Below, piece by piece: positions 9,811-22,487 of a stretch of 64,000 nucleotides of DNA. The notes beneath the pieces were generated by a model. It worked only from the letters and a program-made list of their open reading frames with translations. It had not been told where the DNA came from and searched no databases. Location of the stretch: NCBI GenBank assembly GCA_018292915.2, contig JACVVK020000204.1:155001-219000 (forward strand), given 5' to 3'. A program made the translations under genes and the position numbers. Positions within the stretch are counted from its first letter, which is position 1; every line of letters begins with the position of its first letter. Source of the DNA: Batillaria attramentaria. Its lineage: Eukaryota; Mollusca; Gastropoda; Batillariidae.

Positions 9811-10130
9811 CTGTGGACAACGTTTCATCGAGTGCGCCTTATCCGTGCATCAGAATCAGTCACTCGGGTCACAATGTAGCATCAGGATCAGTCACTCGGG
9901 TCACAATATAGCATATGAAACCATTGTGGTGACTCGGGTTGACGTATATAATGTTGGTCTACGTAAGTAGAGGTGTACCGCGTACTGAGCAGACGACATT
10001 ATTGGTTGCGGACTGAACACCAGCTAGACAGCGCGGCGGATTGGTGGCTAGTTTCGGCGACTTGGTCGATCGACGTGTGGTACAGGTATGGAAGCGTTAG
10101 CGGGCCAAAGAAAGTCACATTTCCCAACTA
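9811..10130 (+). repeat. Dispersed direct repeat, copy 2
   Basis: Second copy of the sequence at 5395-5700 in the same orientation, with an internal duplication of the block CAGTCACTCGGGTCACAAT (9857 and 9890). Confidence 0.7.
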
Positions 10131-10362
10131 TTAGTCACGAAACAAAGAAAGTCACATTTCCCAACTATTAGTCACGAAACAAAGAAAGTCACATTTCCCA
10201 ACTATTAGTCACGAAACAAAGAAAGTCACATTTCCCAACTATTAGTCACGAAACAAAGAAAGTCACATTTCCCAACTATTAGTCACGAAACAAAGAAAGT
10301 CACATTTCCCAACTATTAGTCACGAAACAAAGAAAGTCACATTTCACAACTGTTAGTCACGA
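10105..10362 (+). repeat. 37-bp tandem repeat, seven copies
   Basis: The unit begins AAAGAAAGTCACATTTCCCA and ends with AACTATTAGTCACGAAAC. Copies are almost identical except for the last, which has two changes. It grew out of the end of the dispersed repeat, because the single-copy form (CAAAGAAAGTCATAG) is present at the end of copy 1 near 5.68 kb. Confidence 0.95.
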
Positions 10363-10835
10363 AACCGGTCGCAGTGACCAAAAGAGACATCTGTTCCCTT
10401 GGCAAACAGCCTTAATGCTTTATAAGCAGCAGTTTTTCCCCCTCAGGAAGGTTTTAAGTTCAAGTCTCTCTCCATGCATTAGACCCCAGACGATTGAAGA
10501 CAATGCGCCAGCGAGAAATTGCTGCCGTGAAAACATACCGATAACCATTGACTGCCCTTTCTTTCATTATTTACGGGGAGGACGAACAAAAACATAACTA
10601 GCCTTTGCAAGTGGACGAAAGCGCCGGGTCGGAGAAAATTAATATCCGGGCATGTATGTAGTTCTGTCCGGGCGGTTATGGGACATGTGTTGGTGATAAA
10701 ATTCATGTGCAGTGAGGACCAGATGTTCCGAGGTCAGCTTACAAGTGCATGAGTGTGGTAAAATTACTTCCGGTTGGATATGACGATGGCAGGCAATGAC
10801 GTATCTTTTTCTTTTTTTTTTCTGAACGCGCGCGC

Positions 10836-10868
<33 letters not shown>

Positions 10869-11266
10869 GAGAGGATGTGTTGGAAAATGAAACAGTCACC
10901 CCACCCCCCCACCCCTTTTGAAACAACGGCTGCCAAGTCAGCCATCTTTCACGTTGCAAAACAACAACAACAACAACAACCAAGTATCATAATCGTGGTC
11001 GTTCTCAGACTTTCATTTTTTTATTTGTCTGAGATATTTTCTCAAGATTTGTCAGTACTTGTTAACCGATGCATTAATTTCTGGTGATATGTTGCTGCTC
11101 AGTTTACTGACGTCATTTTTGTCACAATGCGCATTATTTTTCCCTCTTTCCTTGCAGTGTAGAGTACAAGCAAGGGAAATAATTCTGCCTCGAAATTGGA
11201 CATGGGACGATTTACAGCACGAGTTTCGTCCCATGGACGGACACTTCAACAATCGTCAGTCGGTCA

Positions 11267-11321
<55 letters not shown>

Positions 11322-11717
11322 ACGCACACACACACAGAGACAGAGACACACACACACACAACATATACCTTGACTGACCTTACCTTTTATCGCCAAACCC
11401 TGACCATTCTCTCCCCACCCTTACTAATCGCTTTCATTGCCCACACCCGCTTACTGACAAATCTTAGCTTTCCTCGCCCAACCCTCAGTTGTCATTTTAC
11501 CCCCCCCCCCCCATTCTTTGCGCACTTGCGGTTATCCCCGACTAGTCTCATCTTTGCTCGCCATGAACCCATGTTCATTATTCTCCAGCACAAACACTAA
11601 GGTGTTATCATCATTCTAGGTCATTTTCTCTCACCCATACTGTCGCATGTCCCATTCTTCCACACTGCTCCTAATCTTAGTACCCGTGATTGTCTTCTGG
11701 GTACTATGTATTCTACG

Positions 11718-11779
<62 letters not shown>

Positions 11780-12164
11780 GCGCGCGCGCGAGCGCGCAGG
11801 CACGCACACTTGCCACCTTACCTTGAACTTGATGTTCTCTCTGAGGGGATAGTGGACAGTCGATAGATTCACCTTGACCCGATCCTTTGTCTTGCCACAC
11901 AGCGACCAGATCCTTGCAGAAGTTAGACGAGCAGAAGATCACCAAGAAGGTTGAGTGTATCCTCCGTGACTGTGGTCACAGTGTGAGTTTGAGTTTCTTA
12001 AAGGAGCTTTCTTGACTTCACAACCTTTGAGTTTCTTAAAAGGAGTTTTCTTGACTCTTTCCTCACAAACGTAGGTTTTGTTTTCCACAGAGGTTTTTTT
12101 AGTACCAAGTTCAGAGCATTTTACCACGATTTTTTGTGCACGAAATATAGTATGTACAGTATAT
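10363..12164. other. Gene-poor stretch with microsatellites
   Basis: Contains (CG)n(TG)n at 10828-10866, (CAA)n at 10962-10981, CA-rich tracts at 11272-11360, and CA passing into CG at 11717-11796. A TGAGTTTCTTAAAGGAG block is repeated at 11989 and 12026. No gene is recognised. Confidence 0.6.
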
Positions 12165-12356
12165 TCTTCCATGTACGGGGAGCCAGGGTGGTCGAATGGT
12201 GGAGCGTTGGACTTCTAATGCTCGGGTCGTGAGTTCGATCCCGGCTGGGGCCAAAAATTTGTCCTGGCTTTTTCATCGTTGCCCCGTCTTTGATATCACC
12301 CTATGTGGTGGAAAAGGATGTTAAACTCTCAAACACCCACCCACTCTTCCATGTAC
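12165..12356 (+). mobile_element. tRNA-derived SINE, copy 4, with perfect 12-bp target-site duplication
   Basis: TCTTCCATGTAC at 12165-12176 and 12345-12356 brackets a 168-bp SINE with the full layout: tRNA-like head with box B GAGTTCGATCCC, body with TTTGATATCACC and GGATGTTAAACTC, tail of CACCC. It is full length and only lightly diverged from copy 2. Confidence 0.92.
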
Positions 12357-12535
12357 CTTGAAAGGCATATTCGACACTCCTCTATGTTCTTGTTTGTATG
12401 ATTGAACTTACTTGTCCAAAAAGATAGACACTGACAGTCTGACGAGAAAACACGATACCAGGTATTCGTTTAAATTAAAAGATCAATTTAAAACGGAAAC
12501 AGTGATCTCGTAAAATTCAAGAAAACTCCTTGAAT

Positions 12536-13168
12536 GTTTTGTATGGTGATTTTGATGTTGTTTGTCTGTCTGTCTTAACCTGGAGGTGGTATATTTTGTA
12601 TGGTGATTTTGATGTTGTTTGTCTGTCTGTCTTAACCTGGAGGTGGTATGTTTTGTATGGTGATTTTGATGTTGTTTGTCTGTCTGTCTTAACCTGGAGG
12701 TGGTATGTTTTGTATGGTGATTTTGATGTTGTTTGTCTGTCTGTCTTAACCTGGAGGTGGTATGTTTTGTATGGTGATTTTGATGTTGTTTGTCTGTCTG
12801 TCTTAACCTGGAGGTGGTATGTTTTGTATGGTGATTTTGATGTTGTTTGTCTGTCTGTCTTAACCTGGAGGTGGTATGTTTTGTATGGTGATTTTGATGT
12901 TGTTTGTCTGTCTGTCTTAACCTGGAGGTGGTATGTTTTGTATGGTGATTTTGATGTTGTTTGTCTGTCTGTCTTAACCTGGAGGTGGTATGTTTTGTAT
13001 GGTGATTTTGATGTTGTTTGTCTGTCTGTCTTAACCTGGAGGTGGTATGTTTTGTATGGTGATTTTGATGTTGTTTGTCTGTCTGTCTTAACCTGGAGGT
13101 GGTATGTTTTGTATGGTGATTTTGATGTTGTTTGTCTGTCTGTCTTAACCTGGAGGTGGTATGTTTTG
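12536..13168. repeat. 57-bp satellite, eleven near-identical copies
   Basis: The unit begins TTTTGTATGGTGATTTTGAT and contains (TGTC)n and CTTAACCTGGAGGTGG. Differences between copies are a handful of bases in the first one or two. Because 57 is a multiple of 3, one frame on each strand stays open through the array (19-residue periods of LYGDFDVV.. and HTTSRLRQ.. type). Both frames being open at once is explained by arithmetic, so I call no protein. Confidence 0.97.
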
Positions 13169-13532
13169 TCATCCTATTCCTTTATCCGAACTGACGAAGT
13201 TTAGTTGTAATGGCTACGATGCATTAAAAGCGGGTGTTCGTACGGATTCTAAATTTTATGGGGTTTGAAATGATGACATCATCTCATTTCGGATCTAGAG
13301 AAGATGTCTTGCTGATGAAGTACGTCGTTCCTGAGTATGACGCCAGTTTGTTTGTCGTGAAAAGTAGGAATCGATCCACTTCCAATGCATCGAGCGGTGC
13401 TGTACATACAACTGAGGCATCGGGCATCCAAGTTCAAGCAGATACGACAAGGCTTCACGTGTGACGAAGGATATTTCTGGTTGTAAGTGCTGTACAAAAC
13501 GCCCGAGGTGAACGCGACGGCCCTGGGGCATG

Positions 13533-13704
13533 TGGGGAGCCGGGACAGTCGAGCGGTAGAGCGTTGGACTTTCGATACTCGGGGCGTGAGTTCGAATCCT
13601 CACTGGGAGCCAGAACATCGTGCTGGCCTTGTCCTCGTTATCCCGTGTTTGACATCACCCGTATGTGGTGGACAAGGGACCTTAACCCCTAATCACCCAC
13701 CCGC
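13533..13704 (+). mobile_element. tRNA-derived SINE, copy 5
   Basis: Head with box A-like CAGTCGAGCGG and box B GTTCGAATCCT, body with TTTGACATCACCCGTATGTG, tail with CACCCACCC. It is more diverged than copies 2 and 4, and the target duplication is no longer clear. Confidence 0.85.
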
Positions 13705-14055
13705 AACATGACCCAGAGATCCGTGTCAAGTTTTAGCGCTTCGTGCAGCATTTTGAACAAGAAAATCATAAGACAGATGTAAACATCAGGTATGACGTCA
13801 TCCTCTTTCCTGTCTTATTTTCATTCTCTTGATAGTGTGATGCCCCGAACATGCACACAGTACCACTCGGATTGATTCCCACTTTTCACGGCAAACTAAC
13901 TGGCGTAACACTCTGACGTGAAGGATTTAAAGTTGGTTTCCAGTGGATATCCGGAATGACACGTCACCATATTAAGACTCATAGAATCCTGGAGTCTTAC
14001 AGACAGCCGACTTCAATGTGGCAGTTACAGATTACTGGAATGGCTGCATGTACCT

Positions 14056-14342
<287 letters not shown>

Positions 14343-14715
14343 TTTGTAATAATTAACCCTTCGCGTGTTTTCCTAAAACTGTAGAAGTGGGAGAACACGT
14401 TACCACTGACTTCTGCCAGAGTGTTGGAGTGCGTGTCAGTGTCCAGATAAAACAGGAGGTGTGTAGTGAACTAAGTGGCAGTAATTTTAAACAGATTGTT
14501 TTGTATGAAAGTTTCTACACGTGCCAGTTAAATATTTCATGTGTGTGTTTGTGTGATTCACTGTGGCGGAGATACGAGAATAGAACATTTTTTCGTGAAC
14601 TCCTTTGCAGTAATGTGGAGCAGCTTGTTGTGCACAAGACTGTGAGTAGCCACAACATGTTTTGATTAGAAGAGGTGTGGTATGTGTGAACAGTGCAGCT
14701 GTTTTAATCGTAATG

Positions 14716-14716
<1 letters not shown>

Positions 14717-14782
<66 letters not shown>
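14717..14782. repeat. (CA)n microsatellite
   Basis: About 33 CA units. The flanks 14340-14716 and 14783-15460 hold no recognisable gene. Confidence 0.96.
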
Positions 14783-14783
<1 letters not shown>

Positions 14784-15460
14784 CACAAAAGCGAACACAA
14801 GTTTCTTCTGTTTACAACATTTACTACATCAAATCGATACCGGCAGTCCACAATAAATACAAACAAGTAAACAAAGATTTTCTCTTAAACAGACAAAAAA
14901 TATTGAACTGATTTGAGACTTTTTTTTTAAAAGAGCTGACCATTCTCAGCATAAAAAATTAATTAACATCCTAGCTTTCTTCGTTTCAGAAAGATCCAGC
15001 AATAATGTTTTATGTATCTACGCTGACAGATCGTTCTTAATGAGCGACGTTCACGTGGGTGGTTACACGCCCGTATAAATAACGGATTTTTATCCGTCAC
15101 AGACACACGCATTCAATAGTCACACTTTGTACTCACAACTGATCCATGGACACAAGACAGAAAGGAAATGTTCTGTAAATGCCAGACAAACCAAAGCTGG
15201 CAGAGTGACAGTTGGTATAAAGACATTGTACATCGTTATTTTTAATGACTTTTCTCAAAAGTCAAGGACACGGGTTTCGGACAAAAGTAACCACTACGGC
15301 CAGTGACAGCGAAATCAGCACAGTGTGATATGGCGGATAAAGAGATGTCAGTCATGCGACATGGGATGTACTTGTCCAAAGGGCAAAGTCAAATATCTGA
15401 GTGATAGTGCTATTTTGACGTTTTTGAGGTCTTACAGTCGCCACGTTTTACTCGAAATTG

Positions 15461-15640
15461 TTTATACTCTGTGCGTACTATGCCACATAGGCTGCATGGG
15501 ATCTTTGGAATGCTATCACGGAATCTTCAATTTTAATAGATATACCACAATTTATACTCTGTGCGTACTATGCCACATAGGCTGCATGGGATCTTTGGAA
15601 TGCTATCACGGAATCTTTAATTTGAATACATATACCACAA
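15461..15640 (+). repeat. 90-bp tandem duplication
   Basis: Two copies starting TTTATACTCTGTGCGTACTA differ by only a few bases. The unit is 30 codons, so the plus frame (15325-15705) stays open through both and looks mildly protein-like (LCHIGCMGSLECYHG). I cannot name a family and the frame lacks splice or domain support. Confidence 0.9.
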
Positions 15641-16000
15641 AAAATGCCACTCCGTGCAATTTCAAGCACCCAAAACGCGATTCTGCCATTTTAAAGCCTC
15701 AGTAACTAGACTCTTATTGAGTGAAAAACCATTTCTTTTATTGTGTCCATTCTGCATGTAGTTGACAGTACATACTACACCGGTGTGAATTCTAAATGCT
15801 TCTGATGGTAAAATGATGTTTATGTGTCTGCGGAAAATGTTAGCAGGCCAATAAAATCAGGCCAGTCCGTATCTCCGGAACGATGAAAGCTAGACGCAAA
15901 TCTTGTTTATTGTACTAAAAACGGCAAACGTAATGTAAACTCATCTTTAAACACAATTCTGTTTCATTGACAAGTTGTATTTTAGAGCGAGATTTGAGTG

Positions 16001-16125
16001 CAATTCATGTTCGTGTATACTACAGGATATAAACACATTCACAGTGTACAATGGCCGACTGACAATTCATGTTCGTGTATACTACAGGATATAAACACAT
16101 TCACAGTATACAATGGCCAACTGAC
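16001..16125 (+). repeat. 62-bp tandem duplication
   Basis: Two copies starting CAATTCATGTTCGTGTATAC with a few differences. A 14-bp triplet (CAAATCCCAAACTA) lies further on at 16533-16573. Confidence 0.9.
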
Positions 16126-18000
16126 AATTGGTCCAGGCTTACTTAACTTCAAAGGCAATGATTTGGTGATGGGACCCCACAAAACGTGGACAAAAGGTGA
16201 TGTTGGGCATATGGAGTTTTTGGTATCACTGAAACGTGCAGCCAATAAGCGTTCTTCTGGTGTAAATAATAATATTATGTCTGTAGCATATTGTAAGCAT
16301 GAGGTTCTTTGTTTGTTTGTTGATGTTCTTCTTTTTAAAAAAAATGTTGTGGAAAAGTGGCCATTTCGAGAAAATGGGTTGATAAGTGTAGCATGGGAAT
16401 CACGCTGGTACAGGCTGGTTGTTTTATATGCTCGCTTTTAGCCGTGTTTATCTATTAGCCTTGAAACTTTCACAGGAGTTCTCTTAGTTGTATTAGAATC
16501 TGAAATGACCCAAACAAAACAAAACAAAACAACAAATCCCAAACTACAAATCCCAAACTACAAATCCCAAATCTGACCCCCACCAGTTGTTTTTTTTTTT
16601 CAATTTTCTCAAAAGTGGCTGGGCTGCTTTATCTCCCTTTTGTAGGGTCCCATCACACAAGTACGGTTGTGACAAACTGCAAACTTCCCTATTCCGATTT
16701 CTCCGTCAGTTTGTATCGGACACATCAGCAGCCCGATGAAATGTAGAATAAAGCCACAGGTTTTTCCTCTTCATTTTGGTAGCGAATTTGGGTTGATGTT
16801 GGGGATGTTGGACAGCCCCTAAAAGACACAGGCTAAAACAGTAATTTTGCGAGCGTGCGTCAAACACAGGGGACAAACACCAGCTGGCGCTTTAACACAC
16901 GCGTCACATTTCAGGATCGTGGTCGTTCCATGGGATGTACACTATATAGAAAATGAAGTAATTAGGAAAAGAAAACATTGTGTTTTCTTTTGACAAATAG
17001 TTGATCCGAATCAATGCTCTACTCGCTGCAGAGGTTGTGGTTTAAAATCCACAAAAACTAAACAAAAATGGTGACAAAGCGTGTTTTTGCCTTTGATGTC
17101 AACGATAACCCAACTTCTGCCGGTATCTACATCAAGATAAAAACACAGATTACACACACCAAGAAACATTAGAAAAACACACACACAAAACGCCTAATCA
17201 AAAAGTCTTACTTTTGTCTTGGATTTCCTATTTTAGAATTCCCTTGACATACCTACAAAACTAGACAGAGGCTTCCTCCGAAACTTTGATCGTTTCGTCC
17301 GTGTCTTTCTAATTTCAAGTGAGCTCTAAAATTTCCTTTGCTACTTTTTGGTGTCTGTCCACTGGCACTCACAACCGCCTCACGTTCCTCCGTGGTGGAA
17401 GACATCAAGTGATAAGTGTTATTTTATTTGCCTGTGTTTAATTTTATATATATTTCGTGCGAGCAAAAGTCACTTGAATAATTATGTCTTTGATGAAGGA
17501 AGTATTAGTGTTTTGTTGTTGTTTCTTTCGAATTATACATATTTTTACAAGTTCCCGGTGTATCGGGACTGAGTATGACTTTCCTCTGGAACACCGACGC
17601 AATCCACAGTTAAATGTTCAACTTTAAACCTCTTTACAACATCGGGAAAAGGTGAATATTATGCCTTCTGTCTTCAAACCGTGTTTCAAATTTTTGCGGT
17701 CCATAAAGGAACTACATTCTGTACAGAAAATTGACATTAGCAAACGATACATTGTAGCGTAGTATACTTAACTGCGATTTTTACAAGCTGTACTGCACAT
17801 ATTTTAAAACAGCCATAGTTGCCGTTCAAACTCTCACTAATGCAAGGGAAAACTGGCGCTTTAGAAACATTATTCACATAAAACACAAGATCTGACCACA
17901 CAAATTTCACGTCAAGTATGATAAAAGATAATAACAATGAAAACAATCCAAACTCAATTTTTCTCAAGCTGGAAAGTTACCAAAAATGCACTGGTTGGAC
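16126..18000. other. About 1.9 kb without recognisable gene
   Basis: AT-rich DNA with short frames only. Nothing here matches the receptor or the transposons elsewhere in the window. Confidence 0.5.
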
Positions 18001-18004
18001 AGAA

Positions 18005-19430
18005 TTAAGGCTCCTTCAAGAATTTCTAACTCGTCAGTCGTACACAAAGATGCTCTTACTATCTACTGAAAACCAACATCAGGCCTATCACTATAGCTGC
18101 AGTCTGTCTGCGTTTGTTTTTCTGTTTTGTAAAGTATCCGTTGCGGACGCCTTTCAGTCTCGGAAAGTTGGAGTAGTCACCCTGAAGTGAAAGCTGAAGT
18201 AGATTACTTAAAATAACAAGGTCGAAAACCTTTTGCGCTCCAGCAGACGAAAAACTTGCACCTCATCAAAAAGAGAGTTCTTGTTGAAGTCCAAGGAAAG
18301 GTTCATGAAACTGACGTTTGTCCAACTTGCAACAACACAGTTCATAGTGGATGTTCCTTGTTAATGAAAGCAGTCAGCGTGTCAGCAGATCGTCACCACA
18401 ACAAAAACGTCATTTAGCAAAAATGGCGGAAAACAACAACACTCGTATTAAGTAGATACATTTACCTATATGAACCTTCACATAGAACACCAGATTCAAC
18501 CATGTAAATTTTGATTCGGAAGTGACGTCATGTAAAAGATAAGAAAAAAACAAACGAATAAAAATCACTTCTTCACAAGTCGGATAGATACAAAAACACT
18601 GCACTAGCTGGGAGGAAATTACACTCCTTCAAGAATTTCTTAAGTCGTATGTACAGATCACCTTACTATCTACTGGGGAAAAAAAATTCAGATCTATCAC
18701 CTTTAGCAGCAGTCTGTCTGTTTTCGTTTTTCTGGTTCAACTGCATCTCATCAAAAAGAGAGTTTTGGCACTGTTGAAGTCCAAGGAAAGGTTCATGAAA
18801 CTGAGGATTGTCCAGCTTGAAACTACACAACTCACAGTGGATGTTCTTTGTTCATGAAACAGTCAGAGTGTCAGCAGATCGTCACCGCAACAAACACGTG
18901 ACTTAGAAAAATGGCGGAAGGCAAGAGCACTTGTATTAAGTAGGTACATTTACGTATTCACATAAAATACAAGATATGAACATGTAAATTTTAAGATAAA
19001 GATAGAAAGAATGACAAATCAACTCTTTTCAAGCAGGATAGTTACAAAACAATTGTACTAGCTAAGAGGAAATTATACTCCTTCAAGAATTTCTCGAATC
19101 GATTGCACAGATCATTTCTATCTACTGAAAAAAAAAACCCGATCTATCACCATAGCAACATTTTGTTTTTCCATGGTTCAATCATCCGTTGTGGGCGCCT
19201 TTCGGAAATCAGTCTCGGAAAGTTGGAGTAGTTACCCTGAAGTGAAAGGCGGAGCAGTTTACAACAGGGACGATAACCTTTGGCGCTCCAGCAGACAGAA
19301 GACTTGGATCTCATCAAAAAGAGAGTTCATGCACTGTCAGCTCAAACTGGACGTTCCTTGTTCATGAAGGCAGTCAGTGTGTCAGCAGATCGTCACCACA
19401 ACAAACACGTGACTTACGAAATGGCGCAAA
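18005..19430 (+). repeat. Three loosely tandem copies of a repeat unit of about 450-610 bp
   Basis: CTCCTTCAAGAATTTCT recurs at about 18011, 18623 and 19077. Each copy is followed by GATCTATCACC-like sequence, AAAAAGAGAGTT, and then TCAGCAGATCGTCACC, CAACAAACACGTGACTTA and ATGGCG. The copies differ by indels of up to 150 bp, so the duplication is old. Confidence 0.75.
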
Positions 19431-20260
19431 ACAAGAACACTCGCGTTAACTATTTACAAATATCTATCTGAAGCGTCTCTCCCAAATTTGCGTGGGCAAT
19501 CTGGAATGTAAGGTTTGTTGTTGATATTACCGATATCACCACCTGTCTACGTTCCCGGTACTAAATACCTTATTTAGGTTTCTCTCTAGATAGAGAAAAT
19601 ATAAAAAAAAAAATATCCAAACACTATGAACATGCGACAACAAGTTTTGTATTCCAGTGACAAAGGATTAAAAAAATGAAAATCTATTTGCAGATATTTC
19701 AGCCAAATGAATACCCAGAAGCTTTATCCATATTTATTATGTCGGCAAGAGATGTCTATGCTCTCGTCAACAATGACAGAAATTAGGTCTACACTCAAAC
19801 CTTCGCCAAAACGACGTGGGTGATTTTGCGACCACACTTTTCAAACGTCCGTAGGTTGGTCAGTTTTCCCGCTGGTTCCAGGAAACGTCCTGACTTTGTA
19901 CTGGGGATAGTGCTCACTAAAACATGTGTGAGTTTGATTGTAAACAAGCAAGTAAATAAACAACAGAAACATTGCATAACTTCCGAACTGTATAACTATG
20001 GGCAAAAAACACACACACACACACACAAAAACGACAGGTCAATGTTCGAAGTAGCACCAAGATGTTCAGCTTGGAGCATTGCCGAACTTCTGTTGCCGCA
20101 CACATGTCCACAAATACACTCCACAGTCAGTAAACCCACACATGAAATCTGTCAGTGGGAAGACAGCTTCCATAACAAGATTTTCACGCTGCTCTTCGTG
20201 TGCTCTAGTTTGTAATTGCGACTCCGAAAAAGGTTTCTTTTCATGGACAGTGAAGGCAAG
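19431..20260. other. Stretch without recognisable gene
   Basis: A short (CA)n at 20010-20027 and short frames only. Confidence 0.5.
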
Positions 20261-20409
20261 CGGTAGGAAAAGTAGGATGGGCGGGTGGATGGGTGGATGG
20301 GTTTTTCGGGAGTTTAAAGTGCTTTTCCACCATGGACGGGTGATACCAAAGACGACGCGACGAGGAAAAGACTAGCACAAATATCTGGCCCCAGGCGACG
20401 GTAGGAAAA
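20261..20409 (-). mobile_element. tRNA-derived SINE, copy 6, 5'-truncated, with target duplication
   Basis: CGGTAGGAAAA at 20261-20271 and 20399-20409 brackets a minus-strand SINE that begins in the body (GGGGCCAGATATTTGTGC) and lacks the whole tRNA head. It ends in a CACCC-type tail read as GGGTGGATGGGTGG on plus. Truncation with an intact duplication means it entered by target-primed reverse transcription that stopped early. Confidence 0.85.
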
Positions 20410-20637
20410 ATAACAGGTACAGGAAATAACTCTCCACCAAACAAGGTTGTATTGTAATGTATTGTATTGTATACTAGCACTCTGGTAAGGGAAATTCGAT
20501 CTGCTTCTCGCAGGGTGTGGGCAGGTGGGGGTTGTGGGGGGTGGGGGAAGTCTCGTTATATTACGCGGCCACCCATTTATTTACTTCCTTATTTTCTATT
20601 TATTAATGTTTTTAAATTTCATTATTCATTTTACTAA

Positions 20638-20696
20638 CTGATTTGTTTACTTATTCATTCATTTATTTATTTATATAATTATGTATTTATTTATGG
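20638..20696. repeat. (TTTA)n-rich tract
   Basis: Imperfect TTTA/TTCA units. The zone 20410-21382 otherwise holds a G-rich patch (20515-20555), a poly-A run (20829-20848) and no recognisable gene. Confidence 0.8.
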
Positions 20697-21382
20697 TTGG
20701 GCAGCATGATCTGAGTGAAGACCATGACATGACAGAAGTCAGCTTAGGCAGAATGACCCCGATACATATAAACGGTTTCAGGAGGCGCCCGGAAATCTAC
20801 ACGAGAGTTAAGAATAAAAAGCCAGACGAAAAAAAAAAAAAAAAAAAACCCCAAAGAACCTCACCCTAGTATCCAGTATAATGTTTAGCAAACAGCTTCT
20901 TCGAATTCAGCTGACGTAATCAGAGAATCAAACTGTATGACACGACAAGCATTGTTTACTCTAGTACACATGCATTATCAAAGCAAACGTTTTGGAAACG
21001 TCTGATTTAAATCTAGAGCAATTCAACTTCAAAGACAGAATCACAACGTCCCTATCCTCTTCAGCAAACACCCCCCTCCCTCACCTGCTAATCACACACA
21101 TAAAACGTTGTTTAGATCGCGTACCCTGTATGGAGAACATTTCTACCATGAAATAATTATTGAAACAAGGTCAAGGAGAGTGTGCCGCCTAAAGGGTAGA
21201 ATGGTGATGGTTTTGTTCGGGAAAGGATCGTGCCTGTGCCATAAAAGACACGTGGATTTCACAGGATATCGTTTGTCGTGTTGGGAGTCAATGATGCCTT
21301 TTTTTTAAAGTTAGGTCTGTCTTTGTTTGCCTTGTTGACAGTCAATGTGTCTTGTTTGGAAGTCAGGTCGGCCATTAATTTT

Positions 21383-21453
21383 CTACTCTTCTTTCCCGTC
21401 CTTGATATCACCCTTACGTGGCGGAAAAGGACATTGAACCTAGAAACAACCAC
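21383..21453 (+). mobile_element. SINE remnant (copy 7, body and tail only)
   Basis: CTTGATATCACCCTTACGTG, then GGAAAAGGACATTGAACC and CAACCACCC match the 3' half of the SINE family above. Confidence 0.7.
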
Positions 21454-21598
21454 CCAGCCTATTCCTCTCTCGTCAGTTGTTCGACAGTCCCTTATAAAGA
21501 GTAATGGAGCCTTTGTTATGTTGATTACACACTGAATAAGGGGCTTGACTCACAGAACGTCGTGTATCTCTCAGTAAGTTGTCCAGTTTCAAGATTAA

Positions 21599-21875
21599 GT
21601 GTCAGTCTTTGTCATGTAAATGTGGTCGTTGTCGTGTTCAGGAGCTCGTGTCAGTCTTTGTCATGTAAATGTGGTCGTTGTCGTGTTCAGAAGCTCGTGT
21701 CAGTCTTTGTCATGTAAATGTGGTCGTTGTCGTGTTCAGAAGCTCGTGTCAGTCTTTGTCATGTAAATGTGGTCGTTGTCGTGTTCAGAAGTTCGTGTCA
21801 GTCTTTGTCATGTAAATGTGGTCGTTGTCGTGTTCAGAAGTTCGTGTCAGTCTTTGTCATGTGGTCGTGTTCAGG
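21599..21875 (+). repeat. 49-bp tandem repeat, about 5.6 copies
   Basis: The unit begins GTGTCAGTCTTTGTCATGTA and ends TTCAGAAGCTC. Copies are nearly identical and the last is shortened. It lies about 600 bases beyond the receptor stop codon, in what may be its 3' untranslated or flanking region. Confidence 0.95.
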
Positions 21876-22487
21876 AGCTCGTGTCAATATTTGACTTCGT
21901 CCTGTTCAAAGTGGCGATAGTTAATGTTAGCACGTGTTGCCGAGTCACCTCACGTGGTCCATGATTTACTTGGGATGGCGGGTCATGCTTATCATGAATC
22001 TGTCTGTACTGATACCAGCATTTCACAATCATCCGGATACACGTGGGATTTCAACTAAGCATGTTCCCAGGTCACAGTAAGCTAGATCTCTACAGTCCAC
22101 TGTTGCAAAATCACATCATGCCAAATGCGTGTCTCCGTTTCACCGCCATTATCATGACGTCACTGGACTTTGTCGAGGGGGTACATTGTTCATCAATCAC
22201 AAATTACTTTTCCGTGCTAAAGAGCAACACAAAATGTTTACGTCTCTAACTCCATAGTTTCTCCTTAGCGGGTCAGTCTTCTCCGTTCTACCTAGAAGCA
22301 GCGAGCAAATATCACCTATGTTGTCACATAGTGAATCCTAATTGTCACTGTTCGGTTTTGTCAGTATCAGGAGCACTTGTCTCAGAAAGAGGACGAGGGG
22401 ATCAGCTATCGTATACTCGGCGTCTCTTGAGATGGTCAGGACAGTTTCAGCGTCGGGTGTTCCGTTTTGAAGCAATGATCTGACCTT

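Noticed and set aside
12536..13168. CRISPR array
   Set aside because: Repeats here and at 10.1, 21.6 and 54 kb are head to tail without unique spacers, and the genome is eukaryotic.
12530..13204. Long repeat protein of 224 residues (plus) or 229 residues (minus)
   Set aside because: Both strands are open only because the 57-bp unit is a multiple of three and happens to lack stops. There is no flanking coding sequence, splice support or recognisable domain.
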